Shown: positions 35,157 to 44,458, counted from the stretch's first letter. The stretch: 64,000 nucleotides of DNA from Anaerocolumna sp047777345 (GCA_047777345.1 JBKEEJ010000011.1:1-64000); one strand, 5' to 3'. Notes: a model not told the origin generated them from the sequence alone. Translations and numbers: made by a program.

Positions 35157-36656
35157 ATGAACTTATATGATAAATTGTCGGATTACAAAGACAGGGATTA
35201 TTATCCTATGCATATGCCGGGGCATAAAAGAAACGTAAGCTTATTTTCTATGGTTAATCCCTATTCCATAGATATTACGGAAATAGACGGTTTTGATAAT
35301 CTGCACCATGCGACAGGAATTCTCCTAAAGGGAATGGAGCGCTGTGCCGCCCTTTATGGTTCAAAACACACGGACTATCTTGTCAATGGAAGTACTGCCG
35401 GTATTTTAACCGGAATTTCAGCCTGTACCCGTAAAAACGACAGAATTTTAGTGGCAAGAAATTCTCACAAATCGGTATATCATGCCATATTTTTGAATGA
35501 ATTGGACCCGGTTTATATTTATCCAAAAGTTTTGCCTGAGTTTGGCATAAACGGGGGAATAACACCGGAAGATGTGGAGAAAATGTTGACAAAGTATCCG
35601 GATATTAAGCTGGCGGTAATAACTTCCCCTACTTATGAGGGAATAGTATCCGATATACGGGGGATTGCCGCAGTCTGCCATCGTTATGGGGTCCCGTTAA
35701 TGGTAGACGAAGCCCACGGGGCTCATTTTGGCTTTCACAAAGATTTTCCTAATAATTCCGTAAGTCTTGGGGCAGATATAGTAATTCACAGCATTCATAA
35801 GACCCTTCCGGCTTTTACCCAGACAGGGCTATTACATACCAATGGGAATCTGGTTGATTATGATGAGATAAAAAAATATTTGTCCATTTACCAGAGCAGC
35901 AGCCCTTCCTACATTTTAATGGCCGGTATAGAACAATGCGTCAAATTTTTGGAGGAAAATGGGAAAGAGGCCTTTAATCTTTTTTACAGGAGGCTAAATG
36001 GTTTTTATAAAAGAATGGAAGATTTGGAGTATTTAAAAATCTTTACCGGGAAAAGGGCTAAGGACCTTGGGTGTTATCATTTTGATCCGTCCAAAATAAT
36101 TGTTGCAGCCGGGGACGGTAATGTAACGGGTAAGTTTTTATATGATGAGTTGCTAAGATTTTATCACATTCAGATGGAAATGGCAGCAAGTAACTACGTA
36201 TTGGGAATGACCAGCATTGCCGATACAAAAGAAGGCTTTATCCGGCTTGGTGATGCTTTGCTAAAGATTGATGAAAAACTAAAAAGAAAGTATGGGAAAC
36301 AGGAAATAGACTCACTAACGGCAGAAAAGCAACTGCCACGCCGGAATAAAAATGCTTTGAAATTTTCTACAGAAATCTTACCAAGCCCGCCTGAAAGGGT
36401 TTTGCTTTGCCACGAAGCCTGTGAAAGTCCGCAGGAAGTGATTCCGTTGGAGCTTAGCATTGACAGAATTTCAGCAGAATACGTGTATTTGTATCCGCCG
36501 GGAATACCCCTTTTGGTGCCGGGTGAAAAGATAAGCGGCGAATTTTTGACCAGACTAACAGAATATCAGGAGAAAGGCTTAAACTTACAGGGCCTTGCGG
36601 ATATGGAAGGAAAGTTTATTAAAGTGGTTAGTAAAGCCTGCCATAAAGGTTTTTAA
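35157..36656 (+). CDS. Orn/Lys/Arg decarboxylase family protein (YaaO-like)
   Basis: 499 residues, a fold-type I PLP enzyme. MHMPGHKR near the N-terminus, DYLVNGSTAGI, the PLP-stacking VDEAHGAHFGFH and the Schiff-base lysine Lys215 in HSIHKTLPAFTQTG are all present; the C-terminal domain includes LYPPGIPLLVPGE. It decarboxylates a basic amino acid for polyamine or acid-resistance metabolism; which amino acid is not decidable. The same family member (yaaO) stands upstream of tmk-yaaR-holB in B. subtilis, so the position is conserved. It is 74 bp before the kinase gene. Confidence 0.92.
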   Translation: MNLYDKLSDYKDRDYYPMHMPGHKRNVSLFSMVNPYSIDITEIDGFDNLHHATGILLKGMERCAALYGSKHTDYLVNGSTAGILTGISACTRKNDRILVARNSHKSVYHAIFLNELDPVYIYPKVLPEFGINGGITPEDVEKMLTKYPDIKLAVITSPTYEGIVSDIRGIAAVCHRYGVPLMVDEAHGAHFGFHKDFPNNSVSLGADIVIHSIHKTLPAFTQTGLLHTNGNLVDYDEIKKYLSIYQSSSPSYILMAGIEQCVKFLEENGKEAFNLFYRRLNGFYKRMEDLEYLKIFTGKRAKDLGCYHFDPSKIIVAAGDGNVTGKFLYDELLRFYHIQMEMAASNYVLGMTSIADTKEGFIRLGDALLKIDEKLKRKYGKQEIDSLTAEKQLPRRNKNALKFSTEILPSPPERVLLCHEACESPQEVIPLELSIDRISAEYVYLYPPGIPLLVPGEKISGEFLTRLTEYQEKGLNLQGLADMEGKFIKVVSKACHKGF

Positions 36657-36730
36657 AAGCACTGGAAAGCCAGAATTTAACTTAAGAGAATGTATAACAG
36701 AAAATGTATAATGAAAGGAACTTGTACAAT

Positions 36731-37339
36731 ATGTCCAAAATATATATTGTTATGGGAAAAAGTGCCACAGGGAAAGATACCATATTTAAAAATTTAAAGA
36801 ATAATCCGGATTTGAATTTAAAATCCGTTATCGGATATACAACACGGCCTATTCGTGACGGTGAAACCAACGGTGTGGAATACTATTTTGTTACGGAAAA
36901 AGATCTGGCCAGGTTAAAGGAAGCAGGCAAAGTTATTGAGCACCGGGCTTATCAGACTATGCATGGGGTATGGAATTATTTTACTGTTGATGACGGACAA
37001 ATTGACTTAACCCGATATGATTATATTATGATCGGAACTTTGGAATCTTATGAACAGATACGGGATTATTACGGAAAGAATGCGGTTGTGCCAATTTATA
37101 TTCAGGTAGAGGACGGGCTTCGCCTAGAGAGGGCATTGCGCAGGGAAAGAAGCCAGGAATTCCCCAAATATTCGGAAATGTGCCGCAGGTATTTAGCGGA
37201 CGAAGAAGATTTTTCCGAAGAAAATTTACGAAGACTAAACATTACCAAACGTTATGAAAATAATGATTTAACAGTTTGCCTGAATGAAATAATTTCTGAT
37301 ATTAAGCAGTTACAGTCAAAAGAAAAAAACAAGATATAA
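36731..37339 (+). CDS. Guanylate kinase-like protein in the tmk position
   Basis: 202 residues from the ATG at 36731 (GAAAGGAA about 10 nt upstream; a frame from 36704 adds nine residues and covers that site). The P-loop is GKSATGKDT instead of the usual GPSGVGKGT of GMP kinases. The GMP-binding region is recognisable (SVIGYTTRPIRDGETNGVEYYFV), as are RALRRERSQ and the C-terminal helix. It should phosphorylate a nucleoside monophosphate. The gene lies where B. subtilis has thymidylate kinase (tmk) and is followed by yaaR and holB, so the true substrate deserves a check. Confidence 0.8.
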   Translation: MSKIYIVMGKSATGKDTIFKNLKNNPDLNLKSVIGYTTRPIRDGETNGVEYYFVTEKDLARLKEAGKVIEHRAYQTMHGVWNYFTVDDGQIDLTRYDYIMIGTLESYEQIRDYYGKNAVVPIYIQVEDGLRLERALRRERSQEFPKYSEMCRRYLADEEDFSEENLRRLNITKRYENNDLTVCLNEIISDIKQLQSKEKNKI

Positions 37340-37537
37340 AATTTTTCTATTTATTATATTTAATCTATGCTATAATGATAGTTGTACAGCAGAATACTGA
37401 AGAATCTGCATACATAGGCCAAACAACACATTACAGGCTTACTTTTGTATGTGGCAATAAGGTATGTGAAACCAATAATTGAGGGGTTTTTGGGAAAAGC
37501 AACCTCCCCAGTGATTCAATGTAAGGCAGGGATTCTT

Positions 37538-37978
37538 ATGGATATAAAAATTAATCAGTTACAAAATGTCAATCAGGTAGAACAAAAAGCTCCCCTTCCG
37601 GAATCAGACGGGTCTTTTAAGTTTACCCTGATCAGCAATATAGAAGAACAGGAATTACAGGCGCGTCTTAGCCTTATGATGGAGGAAATCACAAGGCAGG
37701 GAAAGCGTTTGTCCAAACATATGGATATTCGGGACATGAAAAAGTACCGACAGCTGATTAAAGATTTTATGAACGAAATTGTCAACCGGTCTCATAAATT
37801 TTCCAGGGAAAATTTTCTGGACCGAAGAGGCAGACATCGTGTGTATGGAATAATTAAATTAATTGACAAAAATCTGGATGAACTGGCCGCAGAATTGATT
37901 AAGGAGGAGAAAGATAATATCGCTATTTTAATGAAGGTAGATGAAATAAGAGGTCTTTTATTGGACCTTCTTGCCTAA
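37538..37978 (+). CDS. yaaR: YaaR (DUF327) family protein
   Basis: 146 residues from the ATG at 37538; 31 extra in-frame residues upstream look non-native. The helical C-terminal two-thirds carry the family pattern RLSKHMDIRDMKKYRQLIKD, FMNEIVNRSHKF and HRVYGIIKLIDKNLDELA. No catalytic motif or membrane segment. The family is conserved in Firmicutes between tmk and holB; its function is unestablished. It ends 19 bp before holB, so cotranscription is likely. Confidence 0.88.
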   Translation: MDIKINQLQNVNQVEQKAPLPESDGSFKFTLISNIEEQELQARLSLMMEEITRQGKRLSKHMDIRDMKKYRQLIKDFMNEIVNRSHKFSRENFLDRRGRHRVYGIIKLIDKNLDELAAELIKEEKDNIAILMKVDEIRGLLLDLLA

Positions 37979-37997
37979 ATAGGAACGAGGTGCTGCA

Positions 37998-38996
37998 GTG
38001 TTAGATTTTAAGCATATTATTGGCCATGAGCAAATCAAACAGCATTTAAGAGAGGCCATCCTCTCCGGAAAAGTATCCCATGCATATATTTTTTCGGGAG
38101 AAGACGGAGCCGGGAAAAATATGCTTGCCCATGCCTTTGCCATGAGTTTGCAGTGTGAGAAAAGGGATTTGGCGGATGCCTGTGGGAAATGTCATTCCTG
38201 TATTCAGGCTGCATCCGGGAACCATCCTGACATTATAAGAGTTACTCATGAAAAAGTCAGCATTGGTGTGGATGATGTGAGGATACAGGTTAATAATGAT
38301 ATTCCGATTAAGCCTTACAGCAGTCCTTATAAAATTTATATTATTGACGAGGCGGAGAAATTGACGGAAGCAGCTCAAAATGCTCTGTTAAAGACCATAG
38401 AAGAGCCTCCGGCATATGCCGTACTAATTTTACTTACCAATAATTTAAGCGCATTACTGCCTACCATATTATCCAGATGTATTACCCTTAAATTAAAAGC
38501 GGTAGACAGTGAGCAAATAAAGCAGTTTCTTATGACGGAATACAAAATACCGGATTATCAGGCTGAATTAAGTGCCGCATTTGCCCAGGGCAATGTGGGA
38601 AAAGCCATAAAATACGCATCTTCGGATGAATTTATAGAATTAAAGGATGAAGTACTTCATCTTCTGAAATATCTTGACCAGATGAAACTATATGAAATTA
38701 TTGACGGCTTAAAGCAAATTTCGGAGAAAAAGGATAAAATAAACGATTATCTGGATTTAATGACCATATGGTATCGGGATATTTTAATGTATAAAGTTAC
38801 CGGGGACTTAAATCGGTTGACATATAAAAATGAATATCAGGATATAAAAAAACAAGCTAATATTTTAAGCTATGAAGGAATTGAAAAAATTATAGGAGCT
38901 ATTGAAAAAGCCAAAATACGAATCAATGCCAATGTTAATTTTGACATAGCAATGGAATTAATGCTTTTTACGATAAAGGAGAGTTGCAATGGTTAA
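37998..38996 (+). CDS. holB: DNA polymerase III delta' subunit
   Basis: 332 residues with a GTG start supported by GAGGTG 5 nt upstream. AAA+ clamp-loader features: HAYIFSGEDGAGKNMLAHAFA (Walker A with Lys), a zinc-binding cysteine set in CGKCHSC, YIIDEAEKLTEAAQNALLKTIEEPP (Walker B region) and the SRC motif (TILSRC). It is the stator of the clamp loader, which places the beta clamp on DNA. The last 8 nt overlap the start of ricT, a sign of translational coupling. Confidence 0.94.
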   Translation: MLDFKHIIGHEQIKQHLREAILSGKVSHAYIFSGEDGAGKNMLAHAFAMSLQCEKRDLADACGKCHSCIQAASGNHPDIIRVTHEKVSIGVDDVRIQVNNDIPIKPYSSPYKIYIIDEAEKLTEAAQNALLKTIEEPPAYAVLILLTNNLSALLPTILSRCITLKLKAVDSEQIKQFLMTEYKIPDYQAELSAAFAQGNVGKAIKYASSDEFIELKDEVLHLLKYLDQMKLYEIIDGLKQISEKKDKINDYLDLMTIWYRDILMYKVTGDLNRLTYKNEYQDIKKQANILSYEGIEKIIGAIEKAKIRINANVNFDIAMELMLFTIKESCNG

Positions 38997-39897
38997 TGTA
39001 ATTGGAGTAAGATTCCGCAGGGCAGGAAAAATATACTTTTTTGACCCTGCCGGATATGATATAAAACTGGGTGACAACGTTATTGTGGAAACCGCCAGAG
39101 GAGTGGAATATGGTCGAGTAGTGATAGGGCCCAGGGATGTGCCGGAGGACCGCATTGTACAGCCCTTAAAACCGGTAATCCGCACCGCCACTCCGGAAGA
39201 CGATGAAATAGAGGCCAGGAATAAAATAAAGGAAAAAGAGGCATTTAAGATTTGTCTGGAAAAAATCCGCAAACACGGGCTGGAAATGAAATTAATAGAT
39301 TCGGAGTACACATTTGACAACAATAAAGTACTGTTTTATTTTACTGCAGACGGAAGAATTGATTTTAGGGAACTGGTTAAGGATTTGGCCAGTGTCTTTA
39401 AAACCCGCATCGAACTCAGGCAAATAGGCGTCAGGGACGAAACAAAGGTAGTGGGCGGTATTGGCATCTGCGGCAGAATGCTGTGCTGCCATACCCATTT
39501 GTGCGAATTTACCCCTGTTTCCATAAAAATGGCCAAGGAACAGAATCTGTCCTTAAATCCTACAAAAATATCAGGTGTTTGCGGCCGTTTGATGTGCTGC
39601 CTTAAGAATGAAGAAGAAGCTTATGAAGAATTAAACAGCAAGCTTCCCAATGTGGGGGATACGGTAACGACCTGTGACGGATTAAAAGGCGAAGTATTAA
39701 GTGTCAACGTGTTAAAACAACTGGTAAAGGTTGTGGTAACACTTGAAAATGACGAAAAGGAAGTCAGGGAATATAAAACAGAAGACTTAATGTTTAAACC
39801 GAGAAAGAAAAAAGAAAAGATTGCTATTGACGAGGAATTAAAAGCGCTGGAAATGCTTGAAATGAATGAAATGAATTCTCATCTGGATGACGAATAA
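38989..39897 (+). CDS. ricT: PSP1-domain protein RicT (YaaT)
   Basis: 302 residues containing the PSP1 domain (VIGVRFRRAGKIYFFDPAG to about residue 190) and the two cysteine pairs of the family, CGRMLCCHTHL and CGRLMCC, which bind an iron-sulfur cluster in the RicAFT (Y) complex of B. subtilis. That complex affects mRNA processing through RNase Y, sporulation and competence. The C-terminus has DTVTTCDGLKGEVLSV and a charged tail. It overlaps holB by 8 nt. Confidence 0.93.
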   Translation: MVNVIGVRFRRAGKIYFFDPAGYDIKLGDNVIVETARGVEYGRVVIGPRDVPEDRIVQPLKPVIRTATPEDDEIEARNKIKEKEAFKICLEKIRKHGLEMKLIDSEYTFDNNKVLFYFTADGRIDFRELVKDLASVFKTRIELRQIGVRDETKVVGGIGICGRMLCCHTHLCEFTPVSIKMAKEQNLSLNPTKISGVCGRLMCCLKNEEEAYEELNSKLPNVGDTVTTCDGLKGEVLSVNVLKQLVKVVVTLENDEKEVREYKTEDLMFKPRKKKEKIAIDEELKALEMLEMNEMNSHLDDE

Positions 39898-39914
39898 AAG
39901 TTTGAACTACAATA

Positions 39915-39976
39915 GGGGGCTGTTACAAACTCAAAGAAGCACTTAAGAAAGCTTTTTTGAGTTTTGAAACAGCCCT
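39915..39976 (+). terminator. Long hairpin after ricT (GGG-TGTTGC family)
   Basis: GGGGCTGTTACAAACTCAAAGAAGC pairs, with bulges, with the T-rich GCTTTTTTGAGTTTTGAAACAGCCCT. It is 18 bp after the ricT stop; only a short GATTTTAG follows, so read-through to the next gene is possible. Confidence 0.65.
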
Positions 39977-40003
39977 GATTTTAGAATAGCGAGGAATTGG
40001 AAA

Positions 40004-40747
40004 TTGAATTCAGAAGTTAAATTGCTGCCTAACGAGAGAATTGATGATCTACACAGAAACGGCTACCGGATTATTCAGAATGTCAATAAGTTTTGTTTTG
40101 GAATGGATGCCGTTTTATTATCTGGCTTTGCAAAAGTAAAGCCGGGGGAAACCGTGTTGGATTTAGGAACCGGAACTGGTATTATACCAATTTTACTGGA
40201 GGCAAAAACGCAAGGGAACCATTTTACCGGATTGGAAATACAGAAAGATAGTGCCGATATGGCAAGAAGAAGCGTTTTACTAAACGGATTATCGGATAAA
40301 ATTGATATTGTAACCGGCGATATCAAAGAGGCTTCTAAGATTTTCGGCCCTTCTTCCTTTGATGTGGTAACCAGCAATCCCCCTTATATGAATGACAACC
40401 ATGGCATTACCAATCCGGATCTTCCGAAAGCCATAGCCAGGCATGAAATTTTATGCACCTTAGAGGATGTTGTTCGGGAAACAGCCAGGGTTTTAAAACC
40501 CGGCGGAAGATTTTATATGGTACACCGGCCTTTTCGCCTGGTGGAGATTATAAGCACCCTGTCTGCCTATAAAATGGAGGCCAAGCGTATGAAATTTGTC
40601 CATCCATTTTTGGATAAAGAACCTAATATGGTTTTAATTGAAAGTGTTAAGGGTGGCGGCTCCATGATTAAAGTGGAGGCTCCCTTAATTGTTTATAAGG
40701 AACAAGGCGTATATACGGATGAAATATATGAAATTTACGGCTATTAA
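40004..40747 (+). CDS. tRNA1(Val) A37 N6-methyltransferase-like protein (YabB)
   Basis: 247 residues from a TTG start; GAGG lies 9 nt upstream and no nearer ATG fits the family N-terminus. Rossmann methyltransferase motifs: LDLGTGTGIIPILL (SAM binding), GLEIQ acidic loop and the adenine-methylase NPPY within VVTSNPPYMND. This matches TrmN6/YabB, which methylates N6 of A37 in tRNA-Val. It follows ricT and precedes rsmI by 42 bp, the same order as B. subtilis yaaT-yabB-yabC. Confidence 0.88.
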   Translation: MNSEVKLLPNERIDDLHRNGYRIIQNVNKFCFGMDAVLLSGFAKVKPGETVLDLGTGTGIIPILLEAKTQGNHFTGLEIQKDSADMARRSVLLNGLSDKIDIVTGDIKEASKIFGPSSFDVVTSNPPYMNDNHGITNPDLPKAIARHEILCTLEDVVRETARVLKPGGRFYMVHRPFRLVEIISTLSAYKMEAKRMKFVHPFLDKEPNMVLIESVKGGGSMIKVEAPLIVYKEQGVYTDEIYEIYGY

Positions 40748-40789
40748 CGAGTAGACCTTAAGGAAAGAGGAAAAGAAGAGAGGAAGTTT

Positions 40790-41638
40790 ATGGCGGGAAA
40801 ATTATTTTTATGCGCTACTCCCATTGGGAACCTGGAGGATATTACCTTTCGGGTAATAAAAACCTTAAAAGAAGTGGATTTGATTGCGGCGGAGGATACC
40901 AGGCACAGTATAAAGCTGTTAAACCATTTTAACATCAGTACGCCAATGACCAGCTATCATGAATTTAACAAAATAGATAAGGGAAAATATCTCATAGAGC
41001 AGATGAAAGCCGGATTAAATATTGCTCTGATTACGGATGCGGGAACACCAGGTATTTCGGATCCGGGAGAGGAACTGGTAAAAATGGCTTATGAGGCAGG
41101 CCTTGAAGTTACTTCTCTTCCAGGACCTGCTGCCTGTATTACTGCCCTGACCTTATCCGGATTGCCAACAAGGCGGTTTGCCTTTGAGGCTTTTTTGCCG
41201 TCGGATAAAAAAGAAAAGCAGGCTATATTAAGAGAACTTCAGAATGAAACCAGGACGATTCTCCTTTACGAAGCACCCCATAGGCTGGTTAAGACTTTAC
41301 AGGAGCTTTTGGAAGCACTGGGAAACAGAAAAATAACTTTAGTAAAGGAATTAACCAAAAAATATGAAACTGTTTTTCGGACCACATTGACAGAAGCAAT
41401 TGCTCATTACAGCAAGGAGGAGCCGAAAGGAGAGTTTGTCATTGCAATAGAAGGAAAAACGTTTGAAGCCATCAAACAGGAAGGGCAGGAAAAGTGGCAA
41501 GCCTTATCGGTACAGGAACATATGGATATTTACTTAAACCAGGGTATGGATAAAAAAGAAGCGATGAAAGCCGTATCGGCAGACCGTGGTGTTTCCAAAA
41601 GGGATATTTATCAAATGCTGTTAAAAAACAAAGAATAA
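40790..41638 (+). CDS. rsmI: 16S rRNA (cytidine(1402)-2'-O)-methyltransferase
   Basis: 282 residues, full length. Tetrapyrrole-methylase fold with LFLCATPIGNLEDITFR at the N-terminus, the AAEDTRHS motif, ALITDAGTPGISDPG and SLPGPAACITAL, all diagnostic for RsmI. It 2'-O-methylates C1402 in the decoding centre of 16S rRNA. GAGAGGAAG precedes the ATG. It ends the plus-strand part of this housekeeping cluster at a strong terminator shared with the convergent abrB-type gene. Confidence 0.96.
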   Translation: MAGKLFLCATPIGNLEDITFRVIKTLKEVDLIAAEDTRHSIKLLNHFNISTPMTSYHEFNKIDKGKYLIEQMKAGLNIALITDAGTPGISDPGEELVKMAYEAGLEVTSLPGPAACITALTLSGLPTRRFAFEAFLPSDKKEKQAILRELQNETRTILLYEAPHRLVKTLQELLEALGNRKITLVKELTKKYETVFRTTLTEAIAHYSKEEPKGEFVIAIEGKTFEAIKQEGQEKWQALSVQEHMDIYLNQGMDKKEAMKAVSADRGVSKRDIYQMLLKNKE

Positions 41639-41727
41639 GGAAAACATAGACGAAATATTGAAAAACGAAATATTAAAAAATGAGTATATACGAAATTCGT
41701 TTAACAGATGATTAAATATTGTTTTAA

Positions 41728-41766
41728 AAAGACGAGAGCCTGTCCGTTGGGCAGGCTCTCGTCTTT
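41728..41766. terminator. Bidirectional terminator between rsmI and the AbrB gene
   Basis: AAAGACGAGAGCCTG(T)CC pairs almost perfectly with GGGCAGGCTCTCGTCTTT around a 3-nt loop, with T runs on both strands. Confidence 0.9.
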
Positions 41767-41773
41767 GAGCTTG

Positions 41774-42031
41774 TTATTCAATTAATCCTGCTAATTTAGC
41801 AAGTTCTACGATAGATTGTTTTGAAATTTTCTTACCGCAGTAATCATAAAGATCATCTTTTGATCCGTTGAAAATATCGGTAGGTTCATACTTCTTTAAT
41901 ATGATCCTATCCTCATCAACAAAAATTTCAAGAGGGTCCCTTTCGCTTACGCCTAAGGTCCTTCTGAGCTCAATAGGGAGAGTTATTCTTCCCAATTCAT
42001 CTAATTTTCTTACTATTCCTGTGCTTTTCAT
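41774..42031 (-). CDS. AbrB family transition-state regulator
   Basis: 85 residues. The N-terminal swapped-hairpin DNA-binding domain reads STGIVRKLDELGRITLPIELRRTLGV with EIFVDEDRIILKKYEP; the short C-terminal part (KKISKQSIVELAKLAGLIE) mediates multimerisation in relatives. AbrB represses stationary-phase and sporulation genes. It lies beside rsmI (yabC) as abrB does in B. subtilis, and spore genes spmAB follow divergently. GGAGGTACATAT precedes the ATG. Confidence 0.93.
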   Translation of the reverse strand: MKSTGIVRKLDELGRITLPIELRRTLGVSERDPLEIFVDEDRIILKKYEPTDIFNGSKDDLYDYCGKKISKQSIVELAKLAGLIE

Positions 42032-42258
42032 ATATGTACCTCCTACAATACTTTAATAAAATAGCATACAAAAAATGCAAAGTCAATAAATTAATTATGA
42101 AATATTAGCAATAAATTAGTATTTTATAGGAATATTTGTAAAAAGAGTATTAAAAAGTAAAAAAATTATCGATGAAATAATAAAAAATACATTTTGGTAA
42201 TGTATTTTCTAAAGTCGGAATATAGTAATTGTAAGATAATGGAAAAAAGGATTTGCCT

Positions 42259-42843
42259 ATGTTAAATTACCTGTGGGGTTTTATGATTGTGATTGGAATC
42301 ATTGTTGGGGTGTTAAACGGCAAAATTGATGCGGTCAGTACGGCTTCCATTAATTCGGCAAAAGAAGCCGTAACTTTATGTATTACCATGTTAGGGGTTA
42401 TGTCTTTATGGACCGGTATTATGCAGGTGGCAAAGGCTGCCGGCATAATGGATGCTTTTACCAAGGCTCTATACCCTGTTTTGCGTTTGTTATTTCCCAA
42501 TATACCAAAGGGTCACCCTGCCAATGAATACATAGCTTCCAATATGATTGCCAATATATTGGGTTTAGGATGGGCCGCCACTCCAATGGGACTAAAAGCC
42601 ATAGGTGAGCTGCAGAAATTAAATGAAAACAGTGACACAGCCACTACGGATATGTGTACATTTTTAATTATTAACATATCATCTCTTCAGCTGATACCCG
42701 TTAATATTATTGCTTATCGAAGCCAGTATGGTTCCGTTAGTCCGACAGAAATTTTGGGTTCCGCATTGGTAGCCACCACCATATCTACCATTGCCGGTAT
42801 TATTTTTTCCGTGGTTGCAAGAAATTTGAGCCGGAATAAGTAA
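42259..42843 (+). CDS. spmA: Spore maturation protein A
   Basis: 194 residues from the ATG at 42259 (AAAAAGG 8 nt upstream). Nucleoside-transporter gate fold: several hydrophobic helices, the LCITMLGVMSLWTGIMQVAKAAG segment and the motif GHPANEYIASNMIANILGLGWAATPMG. SpmA and SpmB, integral membrane proteins, are needed for spore core dehydration in Bacillus and Clostridium. spmB follows after 24 bp. Confidence 0.94.
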   Translation: MLNYLWGFMIVIGIIVGVLNGKIDAVSTASINSAKEAVTLCITMLGVMSLWTGIMQVAKAAGIMDAFTKALYPVLRLLFPNIPKGHPANEYIASNMIANILGLGWAATPMGLKAIGELQKLNENSDTATTDMCTFLIINISSLQLIPVNIIAYRSQYGSVSPTEILGSALVATTISTIAGIIFSVVARNLSRNK

Positions 42844-42867
42844 AATCTGTAGACGTAAGGAGCTGCC

Positions 42868-43398
42868 ATGAAATTTTTATTATATATTTCCGATTATATA
42901 ATCCCATTTATTATTTTTTACATTGTGGGATTTGGATTGTTAATGAAAATCTCCGTATTTGATGAATTTACCAAAGGGGCTCAGGATGGTTTTAAAGTTG
43001 TGTTACATATAATGCCTACCCTGATTGGCTTAATGATAGCCATTGGAATACTGCGGGCAAGCGGTACCTTAGACTTGCTTACAGATATTATAAAGCCGTT
43101 AACAAGGAAAATGAAATTTCCGTCAGAACTGGTGCCCCTTGTCACCGTAAAATTGTTTTCATCCTCGGCTGCCACCAGTTTACTGTTAGATATATTTAAA
43201 GAATATGGGCCGGATTCCTATTTAGGAAGACTGGCTTCCATCATAATGAGCTGTACCGAAACTGTCTTTTATACCATGAGCGTATACTTTATGACGGCAA
43301 AAATTAAAAAAACCAGGTATACTCTTGCCGGAGCTCTTTTTGCAACCTTGGTAGGTGTGCTTGCAAGTACGGTAATTACAAATCTCCTGTTTAGATAA
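42868..43398 (+). CDS. spmB: Spore maturation protein B
   Basis: 176 residues with about five transmembrane helices and the same gate-like domain: YIVGFGLLMKISVFDEFTKGAQDGF near the N-terminus, then LVPLVTVKLFSSSAATSLLLDIF and GRLASIIMSCTETVFYTMSVYF. Partner of SpmA; cotranscribed (24-bp gap). Presence of the pair is direct support for an endospore former. Confidence 0.94.
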   Translation: MKFLLYISDYIIPFIIFYIVGFGLLMKISVFDEFTKGAQDGFKVVLHIMPTLIGLMIAIGILRASGTLDLLTDIIKPLTRKMKFPSELVPLVTVKLFSSSAATSLLLDIFKEYGPDSYLGRLASIIMSCTETVFYTMSVYFMTAKIKKTRYTLAGALFATLVGVLASTVITNLLFR

Positions 43399-44007
43399 CG
43401 GTCACAGAGACTTATAAACGGGTTTTTAAGAGGCTTTTTAGAAAGAGACATATAATAAAACCTCTATGTTGTAATAAAAGCCTTATTGGTCCTTTTACGA
43501 AAGAATAAGCCTGGTTTAAAAAACCGGCAAAAGTGGTAGAAGTTTGTTTCTTAAAAAATACTTTTGTTGACAAAATTAAATAAAAATATTGCAATAAAAT
43601 GCAGATTATGGTACTATAATGTAGTATTTTGCCCAACCATAGAAAAAAATATGAAATTGAGGCGATATGGTATATTCTGTATTTGGGCACTTGGAATATA
43701 CCTAGCTAGTAGTGCAACCGGCAATTTTTGTATTTTTTTCTCAACTTCATTTTTAAATTTATTTTTATATATAATTTATATTTAGAAATATAAGTAGGAT
43801 TAATTTATATAGAGGACATAAAAAAAGCAGTGAAAACTGCTTTTTTTTGTGGCCTATTTTGCTGTAACCTAAGTGAAAGTATGCTAATAAAATATAACAG
43901 GGTTAAGATGGTTGTTTTTCATTGTCTTAATCTTTTAGAAGAAAGAGGTTTTACCGGATATTCTCTTTCCGCAAAAACTTTCATTCCGAAAAAAAGGAGG
44001 GATAATT
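43399..44007. other. Intergenic region after spmB
   Basis: About 610 bp. It contains a small hairpin around 43510-43527 (CTGGTTT/AAACCGG), a bidirectional terminator at 43821-43848 and no convincing gene; the frame at 43564-43785 has a low-complexity hydrophobic end and no ribosome site. Confidence 0.5.
43821..43848. terminator. Bidirectional hairpin AAAAAAGCAG/CTGCTTTTTT
   Basis: A 10-bp stem with a TGAAAA loop and T8 on the plus strand. It would end a transcript coming from spmB. Confidence 0.8.
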
Positions 44008-44334
44008 GTGATAAAAGTGGATATTTCACTGGATCGGATTGATTACGGTGAAATAGCAGATACGTTTATTCCCGTTATTATAGATAAACTTTCAGCAAAA
44101 GAAAATGCAGGAAGGCTTATACAAATATTAAAGGGGTTGGATGACCTGCCGGGGGCACTTGCCAAAACGGTGCTGAATTCTTTGCCGGAAAATGCAAAAG
44201 AAGAACTGGTTGTGTATTTCCTGGAAAAATACAAGGATAAAATTATTGAGGCCGTAAATGAATTTGCCAGGGTAAACCAGGTTAAAGTAAAAATAGGAAA
44301 GATAAAAGTTTCCAGAGAGCCAAAAGCTTTATAG
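44008..44334 (+). CDS. Conserved-looking hypothetical protein, 108 residues
   Basis: GTG start with AAGGAGG ideally placed 7 nt upstream. The protein is mostly helical and amphipathic, without transmembrane segment or cysteine: IDYGEIADTFIPVIIDKL, LIQILKGLDDLPGALAKTVLNSLP, then a YLEKY-like helix and a basic C-terminal strand (VKVKIGKIKVSREPKAL). I do not recognise the family. It lies alone between two hairpins, downstream of spmAB. Confidence 0.65.
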   Translation: MIKVDISLDRIDYGEIADTFIPVIIDKLSAKENAGRLIQILKGLDDLPGALAKTVLNSLPENAKEELVVYFLEKYKDKIIEAVNEFARVNQVKVKIGKIKVSREPKAL

Positions 44335-44366
44335 AGAAAAAGAATAAAATAAATAGTAATTTTTAA

Positions 44367-44458
44367 GGGGCTATTGTATGATGTAATGTTGACACAGGAA
44401 AGGAGGGCATATATACTCCATATTCCTTCAGTTTCTAATTACATCAGGCAAGAGCCCC
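44367..44458. terminator. Long gene-end hairpin
   Basis: AGGGGCT at the left pairs with AGCCCC at the right, with an inner GATGTAAT / ATTACATC arm. It sits between the 108-residue gene (+) and the convergent DUF885 gene (-); the T run is on the minus-strand side. Confidence 0.55.

Noticed and set aside
43564..43785. 73-codon frame after spmB
   Set aside because: No ribosome site, ends in a low-complexity Phe/Ile/Tyr tract caused by AT richness.
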